From Humulus lupulus (lineage: Eukaryota; Streptophyta; Magnoliopsida; Rosales; Cannabaceae), in the NCBI RefSeq assembly GCF_963169125.1, contig NC_084798.1, positions 204,161,481-204,225,480 of the forward strand: a stretch of 64,000 nucleotides of DNA, read 5' to 3'. Each line of letters starts with the position of its first letter. Positions within the stretch are counted from its first letter, which is position 1. Under the pieces are notes generated by a model that worked only from the letters and a program-made list of their open reading frames with translations, made no database searches and was not told the origin of the DNA. Of the stretch, positions 10,178 through 22,800 are shown piece after piece. Made by a program: the position numbers and the translations under genes.

Positions 10178-10990
10178 TGTTAATGTCGTACTTCGTCAAC
10201 TTAGAAATGAAGAGCAATTAAACAAAATACCAAAAGAGACGAACAATAAAAGACATGATTTTTACATGGTTCAGCACTTAAAATCTGCCTAGTCCACGAA
10301 TCGATGTTATTCACTTTATGGAATTCTCTCAAAGATTTCTGGAAGCAATTTTACAGAGTCTTCCCAATACCAATTTTCTCAGTCCCCACAAATGAATTGT
10401 TCCATGCTATTTATAGAGTGGCTTACTGAATATCTCCCCTCATATTTCGGGGAGTTATTATACAAATTAACTAAATGAATGTAATTAAATGCGTATAGTT
10501 ACTATGTACGCATTATTTGGGATTTAATAACAGATTACAACCAATCCCTTAGATATAGGGATTCTATAACAATAACTATGTTCACACTTATCTTGCGACC
10601 TTGGACATTCGAATTACCTGCTTTCAAGACCGACCCACCTTCACGAGCTCACTGCCTCAGTTTGCATCAGCTTTTAACAAGCAACCTTGTTCAGATCATT
10701 TGTTTCGAGCTCACAATGCTCGAGCTCGAACCGTCTTTTTTTATGGCAGGAAATGAACCAGGAAATTTATACAAGTGTTGAACCATTGTCATTGTAGCTT
10801 CGAGCTTGACTTATAATCTCGGAACACCTCCAAGACCACATAGTTTCTAAGCTCGCTAATTTCGATGTTGTCGCACTTACTGCTCAGCGAGACTGTTCTT
10901 GATATTTTCATTAAAGTTGATTCCGAGCTTACACTTTATGAGCCTGACTTTCGAGATGAAAATTTCTATCCTCGAAATTTGGGTGTAACA
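10178..10990 (-). repeat. 3' LTR of element A
   Basis: About 813 bp, in minus orientation. On the plus strand it starts TGTTAATGTCGTA and ends GGGTGTAACA. It closely parallels 36151-36994, including the inverted TATA region (CTATTTATAG near 10409) and blocks rich in CGAGCTC. Confidence 0.9.
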
Positions 10991-11006
10991 TTTTGCCCCC
11001 TTTAAA
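10991..11006 (-). promoter_or_regulatory. Polypurine tract of element A
   Basis: On the minus strand the sequence directly before the 3' LTR reads CTTTAAAGGGGGCAAAA, the expected purine-rich plus-strand primer. Confidence 0.65.
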
Positions 11007-12029
11007 GCATCAGTTCAAATCCTATGAGGAGGAAACTTTTGAACTGCCACTTCTGAAAATTGAGCCACCCACCACACTCGAGTGTGGACACGCGTCATTC
11101 AGGGATTGCGCAGTCAGAGTACTTGAGTACTCTTTTCATATGCCCGTGTCTTTTCATATCCCAACTTTTTGCTGCCAATGTTATATTAGTACCCCACCCG
11201 TTGGATCAAATTCCAAATCGAGCTAAAGGCCCAGATCAACCTGACCCTTGATATCCTCTTGGGTCTATAAATAAGCCAACTTCATCTTTTACCTTTTACT
11301 TTTGTTCTTTCTACAGAAAAAAAAAACTCGTACCAAAAAAAGAAAAAAACCTGAGATTTCTTTGTATGTTCTCAAAACCCAAAAAGCAAAGCAATCTTTC
11401 AACCCTCAGTTCAGTGGGATCGTTTCTGCTGCCTATTCTACAATCGACGATATCCTCGATCCAATTTACGTAAGTGCTCTGATCATTCATTGGTGTATAT
11501 ACATTTTTTATTTTCTACGTGCTTTTCTACTATATGAATATGCTTGCTAGTTTTTACTTCTATCTCTTACAAAGTAGTTTATCTAATATTGCACAAACTT
11601 TGGATTCAAAATTGTTGAAATCACGGTTCTCAAACCCAGATTTAGTGCAAAAAATGCAAAAATAGGGTCTTTCAGATTAGAGAAGTGTTTCGTGTAAGCC
11701 AAGAAATAAGGGTTTTGATTTAGGGTTTTTAACTACACAAATCCCAAAATTATCACCTTTTTGGGTAACTGTCAGCTTTATCCCTGAAAATCCGGGATCC
11801 TTAAAATTGATATCCACCTCCCCACTCTCTCGTGTTGAGTACACGCTTGAAGCCCAAACTTTACAATAGTTCAGGACTCAACTTCAAATTCAACGTATCC
11901 TTTCGAGACCTCAGTCTCGATTGAGTTAATTTCGTGATCTCGAGCTTTCGAGATCGAATCACCAAAAGTATCTTTTCTCTTTTCTTCTTTTTCTTTCATG
12001 CCTGGCTCTCACCTTTTTCTTTCTTGCTA
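11007..12029 (+). other. Upstream region of the antisense gene of element A
   Basis: The stretch holds a TATA box and a likely untranslated leader. A short ORF at 11302-11550 has no recognised product and lies where a leader would be. Confidence 0.45.
11266..11273 (+). promoter_or_regulatory. Candidate TATA box for the antisense gene of element A
   Basis: TATAAATA lies in GGGTCTATAAATAAGCC, a good plant TATA context. It is about 760 bp upstream of the first ATG of the antisense gene and points the same way. The distance implies a long leader, probably with an intron ending at the TTGCTAG just before 12030. Confidence 0.45.
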
Positions 12030-14624
12030 GATGTTGCATAATTCTAAGAATCATTGGGGGTTAGTGCTCGCAATCCCCTATTCTCCATCAACTCCTAGCT
12101 CGGAATTGCCCTTCACTCGGAACCAACGCCTGATATGCGAGCACCAAGAGAGGTACGAACAAGAAGACATCTGAGATCACTTCTAAGGACAGATTGACGA
12201 GGTTTAGGAGAAGAAGAGGAAAATACTCCGAGTCGCAGTCTACCCAGATCTGGATCCCGAGATCAGACCCGTCCCTCTCGATCCGAAACTCAAAGTCACC
12301 ATCGCTTTCGAGCCTGGTGTTCTTTCATTCTCCCTGATGGGAGATCCTTCGAGTCGCCCTTCTACCTCACAAGCTATTTCAATTACGACTTCAAGGAAGG
12401 AATTTTTCGAGGCCAAACACTACTGGAGCTCAGTCACATTATATCACGAGTTGAGGTGGGAGGGACCCTCACCTCAAGAGATTTTATATCTCTTTTGCCT
12501 CAAGGGAAATCCCTCTCGAGCTAGGGGAGGAGACGGCTTCTACTACCTCTCGAGCTATCCTAAGGAGAAGAAGCTCTTTGGGGACATGCCCAACCATCCC
12601 TCGAACTTCAAGCTCGCGTTCTTCTGGATGGATGGCCTTGTCCCTTCGAAGTTTTACTCCTTCCAACGCATTCGTAAGTGCTCTTATGCCTAACCTTCTT
12701 TCTTTTTCACCAAATCATAAGGCTTGGAATTCTAACGTTAAACTGTTTCTACAGCCAACTACCACTGTCCCACTCCTACCGACTCGACGGTGGAACATAA
12801 GGTAGCTTTGTTCCAACTGCCTTATGGACGGCGATCGCTGTCATATCTTCTCCACGAAGAGCGACTTCAAGCCTGCGGCCTTTTGGAGGATGGCCAATCA
12901 ACCGATGAATCTGCCTATCACAAATACTTCCGATGGGATCATGTGTCGCTTCCTACCGACAAGCTTCCTCCCAGGAGGAGGTCTTCGAGCTCGCGTGCTC
13001 ACCCCCTGCAGCTCGCCGTAATGACCGTCCATCTTCGGGAAACGAAGCTCAAGACGAAGCTTCTCCGAGCTCGGGTAGTGGAGCTAAAGTTGTGCTTAGC
13101 TCCAAAATGTGGTCACCTTCCTTACTTAAGCACAAACCCGACACCTTAATCATTTTCCCCGACCCTAGGGAGTTTGGTCCTGGGTAGATCATAGGGTGCA
13201 TAGGTTCAGTAGTTGGCTAGGCCCGTTTCAAACCATGTATAGTCTAAATGAGGTCTGGGACGGGGTTGTCGTTCAATACGGGACCAATATATATAGAGAC
13301 CTCTCGAGGCTAACCTCTACTTATAGAGAAAGGACTCCCCCAGCATCCTCGGAGGATAGAGGAATTACTTGGTCGCCGAGCTCAAGCTCGATAGAGAGTA
13401 CCAATTAGGTTTCTTTTCTCCTTATTTTTGCTTCTTTTAGTAGCTTAGGCTCGTATAATAAACTGTAACTTGTATGTTTTGCAGACGACATGGGCTCTAA
13501 CCTAGACAACGTGCTCAACCTCCCCGCAGGAGCCAAGGGAAGCAAGTGCCCAAGGGCATCTCAAAGAGGAGGGCTCCCATCCAAAGCCCTGAAGAAAACC
13601 AAGGTGACTCCTCTAGCCTCAAATTTCCAAGATACGAGCCAAGCAGTCGATCCTACACCCGAGGTCAGGGTCTCTATTGAAGTGGAGTTAGCGGCGCCTG
13701 TAGACCTCCTGCCTCCAGTCTCATACCCAAGCGACCTGCACCAGCCCCCAGAAAACCAGTCCCTACCCAGGAACGTCTTCCGTCTTTCTCGACCCACGTT
13801 CTCGAGTATGTGATTGATCCAGTCGCGGAGTCACACGGGATCAACTTGGGCTCGGACGTCTTATCCTGAGTCGGCCAAAGCCTTAGCAACCTCGGAGCTC
13901 CCCAATGGCAGTTCCTTACCTCCTGCCGCGACACAAACACCATCTTTGACAAGGGCAGTGAGCTCTTCACTTCGGCAAGTCATTTAATTTTGTAACATTG
14001 CCTATACATACTTATCTTGTATGTTTAATAACCTTTTTTTTTTTATGTGTATAGGCTTTTGCCACGTTTGTTCAACACAACTTCAAGTTGAACAACAAGG
14101 TTTTAGCGAGCCGAGCCCACGCTCAAGAGGCGAAGAACCTCTAGTTAAAGCTCACAGATGAGGTCAAGGTCGCGACGCTGAAGGTGTCTGAGCTTGAAAA
14201 GAAGCTGGAGGCTGCCTTGGCATCTACCCAAAGGGTGTCCAATCTCAAGTCTACAATGGCCATGACTTTGAAAGAAGTCGAGACCAAGAACTCTGAGATC
14301 AAGGATAAGGACTCCAAAATTAGAGAACTCCAAGAGCTCAACGCCAAACTGGAGGAGGACAAAAAGGAAACCTTCGATATAATCGAAGGTGAGAAGACCC
14401 ACCTTCTTGAGGAGTTCAAGAAGAAAAAAGATCATGTCGCCGACATGGCGATGTTCCATATCTGGGTCAACAATCCTGATCCCGACACCAGCTTCTTGGA
14501 CAACTCTGAGGCCGAGTTCATTGAGAGGTGGCAAACTCACCTCGATGAAGAACACGCTAGGGCTGAGGTCGAGGAGACGGCTGGAGCATCCAGAGCCGCT
14601 GAAGGGGAGGAACCTGCTCCGTGA
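12030..14624 (+). pseudogene. Antisense extra gene of element A (putative gypsy-type transposon domain, coiled-coil C-terminus)
   Basis: The gene lies opposite to gag-pol, between pol and the 3' LTR. Exon 1 (about 12030-12673) includes WEGPSPQEILYLFCLKGNPS and GGDGFYYLSSYPKEKKLF, typical of the Pfam family named putative gypsy type transposon. A GTAAGTG donor at 12674 and an ACAG acceptor before 12755 bound intron 1. Exon 2 runs to about 13400, exon 3 from 13485 to about 13980, and exon 4 from 14055 to 14624. Exon 4 encodes a coiled coil (LEKKLEAALASTQRV and onward) with the motif DMAMFHIWVNNPDPDTSFLD. Element D carries a homologue with introns at corresponding places. Extra antisense ORFs are known in Tat elements such as Grande, RIRE2 and Retand; their role is unknown. 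Stops (TGA near 12172, TAG near 14141) and the lack of a single open frame mark decay. Confidence 0.7.
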
Positions 14625-15713
14625 GGGTGAGGTCATGGGCTACGTCCCATTAATATCTTTTGTAATAATTAACTTAATTTATACAAGCCCTTAGGGCAAA
14701 GACAATTCTCAACTCGATTCAGAGCTATTTTTATATAGCAATGTTAATCTTTGATGTGTACAATCTTCTGGGTTGAAAATCTTTCATGCATTTGATTTTG
14801 CTTTCAGATTTTTGTTTTAATATTATTCGAGGTCGAAATATTTTGAACATGTTATATTAAAAACTTACTTTTATATTTGTTTATCCGTACAAATACATAT
14901 ATTGGATTTATGCTCGAATTCCCATGCACTCATGCACCGTTTGTTCGAAATATCCATGTCCAACTTCGTTAATGTCAAGGTCGAACCTTACTGTCACCAT
15001 GTACTCGAAAGTACTTAATTGGCATGTAAGTTTAGTAATTTAGTTATATCTTGCTTTTCTAGTCACTTTTTCTCATCCTCGAGTAGCTCCTTGAGGTTGT
15101 GAGGTCGAAACTAATTTTTGCAAAATTTTCTAGCCCCGAGATCGACTTAATTTGCATTTGGTTTATTTTTTATTCCAACTTTCTTGCTTGTCGATTAGTT
15201 TTAGCTGGTTTGTTCAAAACTAATTTATCTCGTGTTTAGTTTGTAATCGATCCACTTATAAATTTTTTCAATCTGGTTAACTCTAGACAGCTTTACCTCG
15301 CGTGTTTGGTTATTACTCCATACACTTTTAGTTCGCATGTTTGGTTATTATTCCATACACTTTTAGTTTTAACGCCGGGTTAAGTTCAGGCAATTTTAGC
15401 TCACGTATACACTTATAAATTTTGTGTCGGGTTAGGTCCAGACATCTATATTAGTTTGCGTGTATACTTAAAATTTTCATGTTGGGTTTATAATCCAGAC
15501 ATTTTTATTTTATGTTATTTATTTTTTCAAACTTATTGTATGATTGTATACAACTGATGCCCCCTTAATATCCTATGAGTGTGACCATAGGTTATTGAAT
15601 TAAGAGAGTTTGCAAAAAAAAAAATACAACATTTAATCAAGAAAACAAATTTTTGAACAAAAATTAACATTCTATTAAACAAGCTTGGTTACAACGAAAA
15701 CATCATTTCCACA
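14625..15713. other. Noncoding region between the antisense gene and pol of element A
   Basis: No ORF is supported. From about 15190 to 15500 there are irregular repeats around TT(C/T)GTGT(T)TGGTTA and CCATACACTTTTAG, which may be a decayed tandem array comparable to the 118-bp array at the same place in element D. Confidence 0.45.
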
Positions 15714-18700
15714 TTATTGATAATAAGGACATAGATGTTCACCATTCCAAGCTCACGAAACCAACTCTCTGTTCAATCTCGCTAATTTATACACCCTAAG
15801 TCGGATGACAGACTCGATCTGGTACAGTCTTTCCCAGTTCGGTCCGAGTACCCCGGCAGACGGGTCTCGTGTAGCTAAAAATACATGTCTTAGTACCAGG
15901 TCTCCTAATTCAAATTTTCTATCTCGAACCCTCTTATTAAATTACCTTGTAGCTCGGTGTTGGTATGCAACATTTTTAAATTGAGCTCCATCTCGTCTTT
16001 CTTCAATGAGGTCTAGACTTTCTTCGAGCTGGGATTGAATCGAGGCCTGATTGTACGCATGGCTCCGTATTGTAGGGATTTCGACTTCAATAAGAAACAT
16101 GCCCTCGCACCAATACACTAGGGAGAAGGGAGTATGCCTCGTTGAAGTTCGAGCTGTGGTTCAATAAGCCCACAAAACCTGAGGTAACTCTTCGGGCCAT
16201 CTTCCCTTAGCCTCTTCTAACCTTTTCTTTATGGAGCTTTTTAGGGTTTTGTTGACAACTTCGACCTAGCCATTTGGCAGGAGGAGAATTTTGTTATTAT
16301 CCCATTTTTTTGCAGAAATGGGTAAACAGGTCATTTTTGAACTGGGTTCCATTGTCCGACACTATCTTTCTGGGATCCCATATCGGCATATGATGTTTTT
16401 ATACCACAAAGTCTAAAACTTTTTTCGAGGTAATAGTGGCCAGGGGTTCAGCTTCGTTCCATTTCGTGAAATAATCGACCGCGACCACAACGTACCTTAC
16501 TCCACCATTGCCAGTTGGTAACGAGCCTATAAGGTCGATTCTCCACACTGCAACTGGCCATGGGGAGGTCAACATGGTAAGCTCGATAGGTGGAGCTCGT
16601 GGAATTGAAGCAAATCATTGGCATTTATCAAATCGTTTGACATACTCGAACGCATATGTCTTGACTGTGGGCCAGAAATACCCCTGTCTTATCACTTTTT
16701 TGGATAGACTATGCCCCCCAGTATAATCTCCACAAAATCCTTCATGAATTTCTTCCAAAATTTTATTCACCTCGGGTGTAATTACACATCAGAGTAATGG
16801 CATAGAATACCCTCTTCGATACAACCTTCCTTCCACAATAGTGTACCTCGGAATCTGATACATCAGCCTTCGAGCCTGGTTCCGATCTGCTGGGAGACTT
16901 CCAGTTTCGAGGTAATCGATTATTGGGGTCATCCAGGTTGGTTGTGGGTCGATCATGCATATGTCCTCTTCGTCAAGCTCGCTGGTACTCGGGGTCGATA
17001 GAAACTCTACCGGGACCACGTTTAGTGTATCGGCCTCGCTGGTTATAACGAGCCTGGCCAACACATCTGCATTTGAATTTTGTTCTCGGGGGACTTGCTC
17101 TATAGCATAGAATTCGAATTATCCGAGCACAGCTTTTGCTTTCTCTAGGTATGCGGCCATTTTTATGCCACAAGCCTGATATTCCCCTAAAACTTGGTTG
17201 ACCATCAGCTACGTGTCATTATAGCAGTGTATAGCCTTTGCTTTGAGTTCTTTGGCTATTCGAAGTCCTGCTAGTAACACTTCGTACTCAGCCTCATTAT
17301 TTGATGCTTCGAAGTTGAACCTTAAAGCAGAGTGGAATCCATTTCCTACTATAATAATCAGTATAATGCCTGCCCCCGATCCGTTTTTGTTGGAGGATCT
17401 GTCTACATAAAGTTTCCACAGCTCGTGGGCTGGGGGTTACAACTTCGTCATTTGAAATTCCAGTACACTCGACAATGAAATCTGTCAGGGCTTGTCCCTT
17501 GATGGTCGTTCTTGGGTGGTACATGATCTCAAATTGTCCGAGTTCGATAGCCCACTTTAACAATCTTCTGGATGCCTCTGGTTTGGACAAAACTTGTCGT
17601 AGTTGATGGTCAGTTAGCACATGAATGGGGTGTGCTTGGAAATAAGGTCGGAGCTTTCGAGATGAATGTATCAGGCTAAGAGCCAATTTTTCCATCAACG
17701 GGTATCTCGATTCTGCCCCTAATAACCTTTTGTTGACATAGTATATAGGCTTTTGTACTTTTTTCTCTTCTCGTACGAGTACCGCACTAATGGCATGTTT
17801 GATTGTCGCAAGGTATAGATACAAGACCTCTCCCGTGATAGGTTTCGACAAGATTGGTGGTTTGGCGAGGTACTTCTTAAGGTTCTGAAATGTGATCTCG
17901 CACTCCTTTGACCACTCGAATTTTTTGTCCCCTCTTAAAAGATTGAAAAAAGGAAGACAACGGTCTGTAGATTTTGATATAAACCTACTCAATGCTGCCA
18001 TCCGTCCAGTTAAGCTCTGGACATCCTTGTGCTTCTGAGGTGAGGGCATTTCTATCAATGCCTTAATCTTGTCCGGATTAACTTCTATCCCTCATGCATT
18101 TACTATAAATCCAAGGAACTTTCCCGAAGACACTCCGAACGAGCACTTTTGTGGGTTAAGTTTCATGTTGTACTTTCGAAGTACGGTAAAGCACTCTGCG
18201 AGACCATCGACATGGTTATTGTTATGTTTTGATTTAACTAACATATCGTCAACATAAACTTCCATGTTATTTCATATCTGCTCGACAAACATCCTATTCA
18301 CCAGCCTTTGGTATGTGCCCTTTGTTAGTCACGAAGCTCGTGTGTTCCTGATCTGATGCATGCATGGTGATCTGGTTATATCCAAAATAAGCATCCATGA
18401 ATGACATGATGCCATGATCTGCAATGGCGTCTATGAGCTGATCTATCCAAGGTAAGGGAAAACAATCTTTAGGACATGCTTTGTTAAGATTTAAGTAGTC
18501 GATACAGGTTCGCCATTTGCTGTTGGGCTTTGGGACCAACACTGGATTGGCATTCCAATCAAGATAAAAGGCATCCCGTATGAATTGATTTGACTTTAAC
18601 CTGTCGACCTCCTCCTTGAGAGCCTTCTTTCTATCATCATCCCGGAGTCTTCATTTTTGCTGCTTTGGGGGGAAGCTTTTGTCAACATTGAGGGCATGGC

Positions 18701-18806
18701 TCATGACATTCGGACTGGTCCTACCATGTTCGAGTGTGACCGTACGAACACATCCTGGTTTTCTCTCAAGAAGCAAATTAATTGCTATCTTGCCTTTTCA
18801 GGAAGG
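15714..18806 (-). pseudogene. pol of element A: RT, RNase H, archaeal-type RNase H, integrase (decayed)
   Basis: Reading leftward from the nested insertion: the UAG at 18787-18785 followed by QLICFL; RT motifs LVPKPNSKWRTCIDYLNLNK (18542 onward), MDAYFGYNQI and YVDDM near 18262; a connection and RNase H region (18058-17450) with KNVNKRLL-type and HVLTDHQLRQVLSKPEASRR segments; then an archaeal-type RNase H remnant around 17400-17080. The integrase zinc-finger and core follow (16960-16200), and a C-terminal segment with VLGPNWE ends with PYYQ and a stop at 15716-15714. The reading frame is broken by many stops and shifts, for example between 17297 and 17064. The RT motif YVDD is intact, unlike in element E. 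Confidence 0.85.
18785..18787 (-). promoter_or_regulatory. In-frame UAG with CAA-UUA context at the pro/pol boundary of element A
   Basis: The minus strand reads AGA TAG CAA TTA ATT TGC, translated R-stop-QLIC. The six bases after the stop match the type I readthrough consensus UAG-CAR-YYA known from tobamoviruses. The same stop and following 12 bases occur at the same place in element E (60722). The nested Tekay inserted about 20 bases upstream. Confidence 0.6.
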
Positions 18807-19689
18807 TTCTTTGTAATGCCTCAAAATCCCTAATGCGGTTTAATGGCAGGATTGTAGGCCGGGAGGGCCATAATTGTTTTATTATGCCATTAAATGATTA
18901 TGTGCATGTTTATGTAAATTATATTATAATATGATGTTAAATGCATGCATGTGGGTCCACATTTGATTATTAGGGTATTTTGGAAATTTAGCCCAATGAG
19001 GGCATATTTGTGTATTTTGGTGCATATTGTGATTTATGGATGAGATCCCATTATTATGGAGATATATTCAAGCTATTCGGCATGAGACGGCCTTATGTTG
19101 CAAATTAGCGGCTTTGTCATAACAGGGTCAATTATTGGGATATTGGATAATGAGTGTTTATTTGATGATATATTGGGAGCTATTGAGATCAGGAGGAAAT
19201 TCTGCGAGTTTTGACTATTTTTCCCCCGGGGATGTTTTTGGGACCCCAAGCATTAGGTTTTATTTGAGGTTACGTAAGATTGAAGTAGTCTGTCAGAAGG
19301 AAACCGTCCGTTAAAACACTTTCGCTCTCTCCTATTATCCTTTGTGGCAATTTCGAAGAAATCTTGAGTTCTAGGAGTCGAAATCAAGCGAGGATTGAGG
19401 CATAGCGATCCTAGGAAATATTAGAAGCTTCTTGACCAAAGGATTTAGCGAGAAACAACCCAATCAAAGGTAATTCAAGCTTTAAGTTTTGAGTTTTAGA
19501 GTTTTTAAGCTTTGATTTGGATTTTTGTGTGTCGATGAGTTTTTGATTCGTTTGAGCCTCGGGATTTGATGATTTTGGATCATTGGGATGTTTGGGAACT
19601 TTGATTTTTGGATTTATAGATGTTTAGGTATGTTTTTGGGAGGTTTAGGATGTGATAAATCGGAGTTATGGCTAGTTCCCAGGTGGGGG

Positions 19690-19860
19690 CCCCGGCCCTG
19701 TTCTTGGGCGCCGCAACCCAAGCTCAATGTTGAAGAAGATGGGTTTTGGTTGTGCTGGGGGCCGCGGCACTGGGTATAGTGCGCCGCAGTGCTTGCTCCT
19801 AGTTTGGTTGGGGGCTGCAGCTCAGGTTTTTGGGGCCATGACTCATGAAGATTTTTGAGG
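19690..19860. repeat. GC-rich palindrome island in the Tekay 5' LTR
   Basis: The island carries GGGGGCCCCGGCCC, GGGCGCCGC, GGGGGCCGCGGCAC, GTGCGCCGCAGTGC and GGGGCTGCAGCTC within about 170 bp. The 3' LTR copy (31580-31740) has the same layout with different decay (GGGGGCCGCGGCCC, GGGGGCCGCAGCAT, GCTCCGCGGCGC). Comparing the two suggests an ancestral set of CCGCGG sites. Confidence 0.75.
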
Positions 19861-20090
19861 CCAAATGGGTGTTTTGATCATGGGAACTCAACCTTAGGCC
19901 TCGGGGTCATTCCTACTATCCGGTTTAGTGGGATTCGATGTCCCGAAGGCTAGGTCTTGGTTCGAGAACCTTTTTTGTTCATTTTATTAATGGAATCCTA
20001 TCTTTGGTTAGGACTAGGTGACCGCTAAAGGACTAAAAGTCAGATCATTCTCAAGGGTCGTTCTTTTATTCATTCTCGCTCGAATTAGAG

Positions 20091-20735
20091 GTAAGAAAAC
20101 TGCACCATGTGTATATGACATGCGTGGTTGTTATAGAGGCATGTTGGTTGTTAAATGTGGACATTGATTGCATATTAAATGCTTAGCAAATCTTGCTTAT
20201 TTGTGTATGGCACTGACTATTCAGAATCAGCACTGGTCGAGTATTACTGACCTAAGCATCAAGAACATAGAGTCGATAAAAGATTAGATCTAATCGATAT
20301 CAGCGTTGAATGACTCTAGGAGCATTAATGCTGGACTGACCCTAAGGTCGATGAAAATTATAAGCGCTTGTCTAGTCCATGACTAGTTACTCGGAGCTAG
20401 GGCCTAAGGCCTAGGTGACTGTTTTGTCACGTGGCTAGGGAGCAGAATCCCATAGTTGTGACTCTATGGTCATGTGGTAGGTTATGTTGGTGACTAGTTC
20501 ATCAAGCACCTATCCTGTTTAAGCTTGTGAAAGAATCACTTATTTGTAAAGCCCAGGTGACCCTATCGTCACATGGCTAATGGGAATGGAACCCACCTTA
20601 GTGACTTTTACAACTGTCACTCCTTGATTTTGGACTGAAAGTCTTGAATGATTATTATGATCATTATTGATATTATATTCATGCAGTTATGTGTTTTCTT
20701 GCTGGGCTTTGGCTCATGGGTGCTATGTGGTGCAG
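20091..20735 (+). other. Intron-like conserved module in the Tekay 5' LTR
   Basis: A consensus 5' splice site in GGTAAGAAAACTGCACC (20090-20106) and a 3' splice-like site in TGGTGCAG|GTAAAG (ending 20735), preceded by TTCTTGCTGGGCTTTGGCTC, bound 645 bp. Both ends are nearly identical in three other LTRs of the window (see findings). Whether it is spliced is not shown by the sequence. Confidence 0.5.
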
Positions 20736-21118
20736 GTAAAGGGAAAGAAAAGCTCACCCAGCCTTGAGTGGAGAGCTTAGGTGGTGATGTTTACATATGC
20801 GGCCGCTTGACCACCACGGCCAAGGAGTTCTCAGGGGAACTAGGGGGTTTACCCTATTTTTGCCGCTTAGATCGGCTGGTTGTAAATTTTATAATGTAGT
20901 GACCATTTTGCATTGTAAATAACTGGTAAATGTTTTTATGGGCCCATGAACAGTTTTATGTTTTAAATAAAATATATCATTTCCTTTTGATTGGTTTTCC
21001 ACCTTAACCTATTATTAACACCTAGAAGCACGTTTTTAACCAAAGAACTCGGGTAGCGAGTTAAATTCACGGTTCAAAGTTCACCGTAACTGTCTTGGGG
21101 TAACCAGGGCGTTACAAC

Positions 21119-21132
21119 TTGGTATCAAAGTG
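21119..21132 (+). promoter_or_regulatory. Primer binding site of the Tekay element
   Basis: TTGGTATCAAAGTG lies three bases after the 5' LTR. TGGTATCAGAGC is the common complement to the 3' end of initiator methionine tRNA in this group, so this is that site with an A-for-G and further changes. Confidence 0.7.
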
Positions 21133-22344
21133 TGCCAAGGTTAGGGTTCCTGTAGGCTGGCTGGGCATGTACACTCACCACTGAAGACAAGCTCGACTTA
21201 TGGTTTGGTAACTATTTATGTAGTTATATGTATAATTGCTTAAATATAGTATAAATGCTTTACCTGTCTACATGAGACACCATGTTAAACCTGCGCCCTG
21301 AATACTACATCTTCAACAACCGTGTGCTAAATAGTACTGAAATTGCTGGAACATACTTATTAGTATTGTTGATTGTGAATTATTGTAATCCCCCAAAATC
21401 CCTAATAAGGTTTAGGACCTTGATTAGGATACCGGGAGGGCCATAATTGATTTATTATGTTATTAAATGATTATATGCATGTTTATGTAAATTATATTAT
21501 AATATGATGATAAACGCATGCATATGGATTTATTTTTAATTATAAAGGCATTTTGGTAATTTGGCCCGTTGAGGGCGTAATTGTGTATTTTCGTGCATGT
21601 GGGTGAGTTATGAATGCTACCACAGTATATGTGGATTTTTTTCGAGCCTTTCGGCATGAGACAATCATGAAATGAAAGTGGTCGGTCTAGTCATAACGGG
21701 TTTAAGTTCGAGGCTCAGGGTGAATCTCGGCGTGATTTTAATGATTAGAACATTACCGGGAATTAAAGGGTAATGGGATATGAATTATTGGTATTTGAGA
21801 ATATTGAGAATAGCGGGAATTGGAGGGTGTTAATTATGATTAATGAAATAGGTGCGAAAGGACGATTTTGCCCTTGGTGGCTGTTAAGGTTTTATTTTAG
21901 ACTTAAGGGCATTTAGGTCTTTTCACCCTTAAGGATTTATATTAACCATTAAGGCTATAGAAGCTTACCAAAAACAGAGTCTCCTTCCCTTCTCTCCTGA
22001 TGGTTTTTCTTCCCCATTTCTCTTTGGATTTCCAAGCTCTTTATGAGGAATCAAGCCAAGGAACCAAGCTATGATAAGCCAGGGTTATGCTCTACCACTG
22101 AAGAGGGTGTGTTTCTGAGATTGAGGTGAGTTTTTAGCCATTTGAACTCTTGATGAGTTTCAGCTGGTTTTTGAATTGGAAAATTGGGAATTGATTGGAG
22201 TTTTGGCTAGGGTTCTTGGGGTTGTGGTGCCTAGGACATGTGGAGGTGGTATTTGGGTTCATTTGGGACTTAATTTGATGTTTGGAAGCTTTTGGTTTAG
22301 GTTAGAAATGGTAGAATCGAAGGATGAAGTTGTTGGGCATTTTC

Positions 22345-22495
22345 AGGCTGGAGGTAGCGCTACAGCGCCCAGTAAGGGGCGCTACTGGGCGCTACTGGGC
22401 GCTACAGCGCTACCTGAAGAGGCTCTGGGCGGTTTTGATTATGTGAAGAGCGTTGGGGCGCTAGAGGGGTAGCGCTACAGCGCTACCCTGTTTCT
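22345..22495. repeat. Array of AGCGCT/GGCGCT palindromes in the solo LTR
   Basis: About ten copies of GCGCT occur in 150 bp, in units such as GGTAGCGCTACAGCGC and GGCGCTACTGGGCGCTAC. The core AGCGCT is self-complementary, and the larger GTAGCGCTAC is also a perfect palindrome. Confidence 0.85.
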
Positions 22496-22800
22496 TCAGA
22501 GCCCCGTTTTGAGTTTTTTTAAGGGTTTTTGGCTCAGGATTTCAATCCTTAAGGCCCGGGATCGAATCTACTCACCGTGTGGGTACATTTCGGGGTCCTG
22601 AGAGTGGGGTTTAGATCAAGACCCTATTATTGTTGATTTTCATTAATCAGAGATTGTATTTGGTTATGATTAGGTGACCATTAAAGGATTAAAAGATCGA
22701 TCGTTCTCAAGGGTCGTTCTTGTTCTAATTCTCACTCGAACCAGAGGTAAGAAAACTGCACCCTGTGTATATGTGACATGCATGGTTATTCTTGATGCAT

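Larger units (their letters stand above)
18812..21116 (+). repeat. 5' LTR of the Tekay element
   Basis: About 2305 bp, TG...CA ends, closely similar to 30704-32996 along the whole length. It contains a palindrome island (19690-19860) and the conserved intron-like module (20091-20735). Confidence 0.92.

Noticed and set aside
14145..14636. Minus-strand frame (163 codons) opposite the coiled-coil exon of the element A antisense gene
   Set aside because: The plus-strand frame has the coiled-coil motif shared with element D. The minus frame has no counterpart there.
21117..21383. A gag start for the Tekay element upstream of the nested solo LTR
   Set aside because: Only leader sequence with the primer site is present. 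The Gag frame starts after the nested element at 26165.
22345..22495. Reading the GCGCT array as an ordinary microsatellite
   Set aside because: The spacing between copies is irregular and copies occur as larger palindromes rather than a fixed-period repeat, so slippage alone does not explain it.
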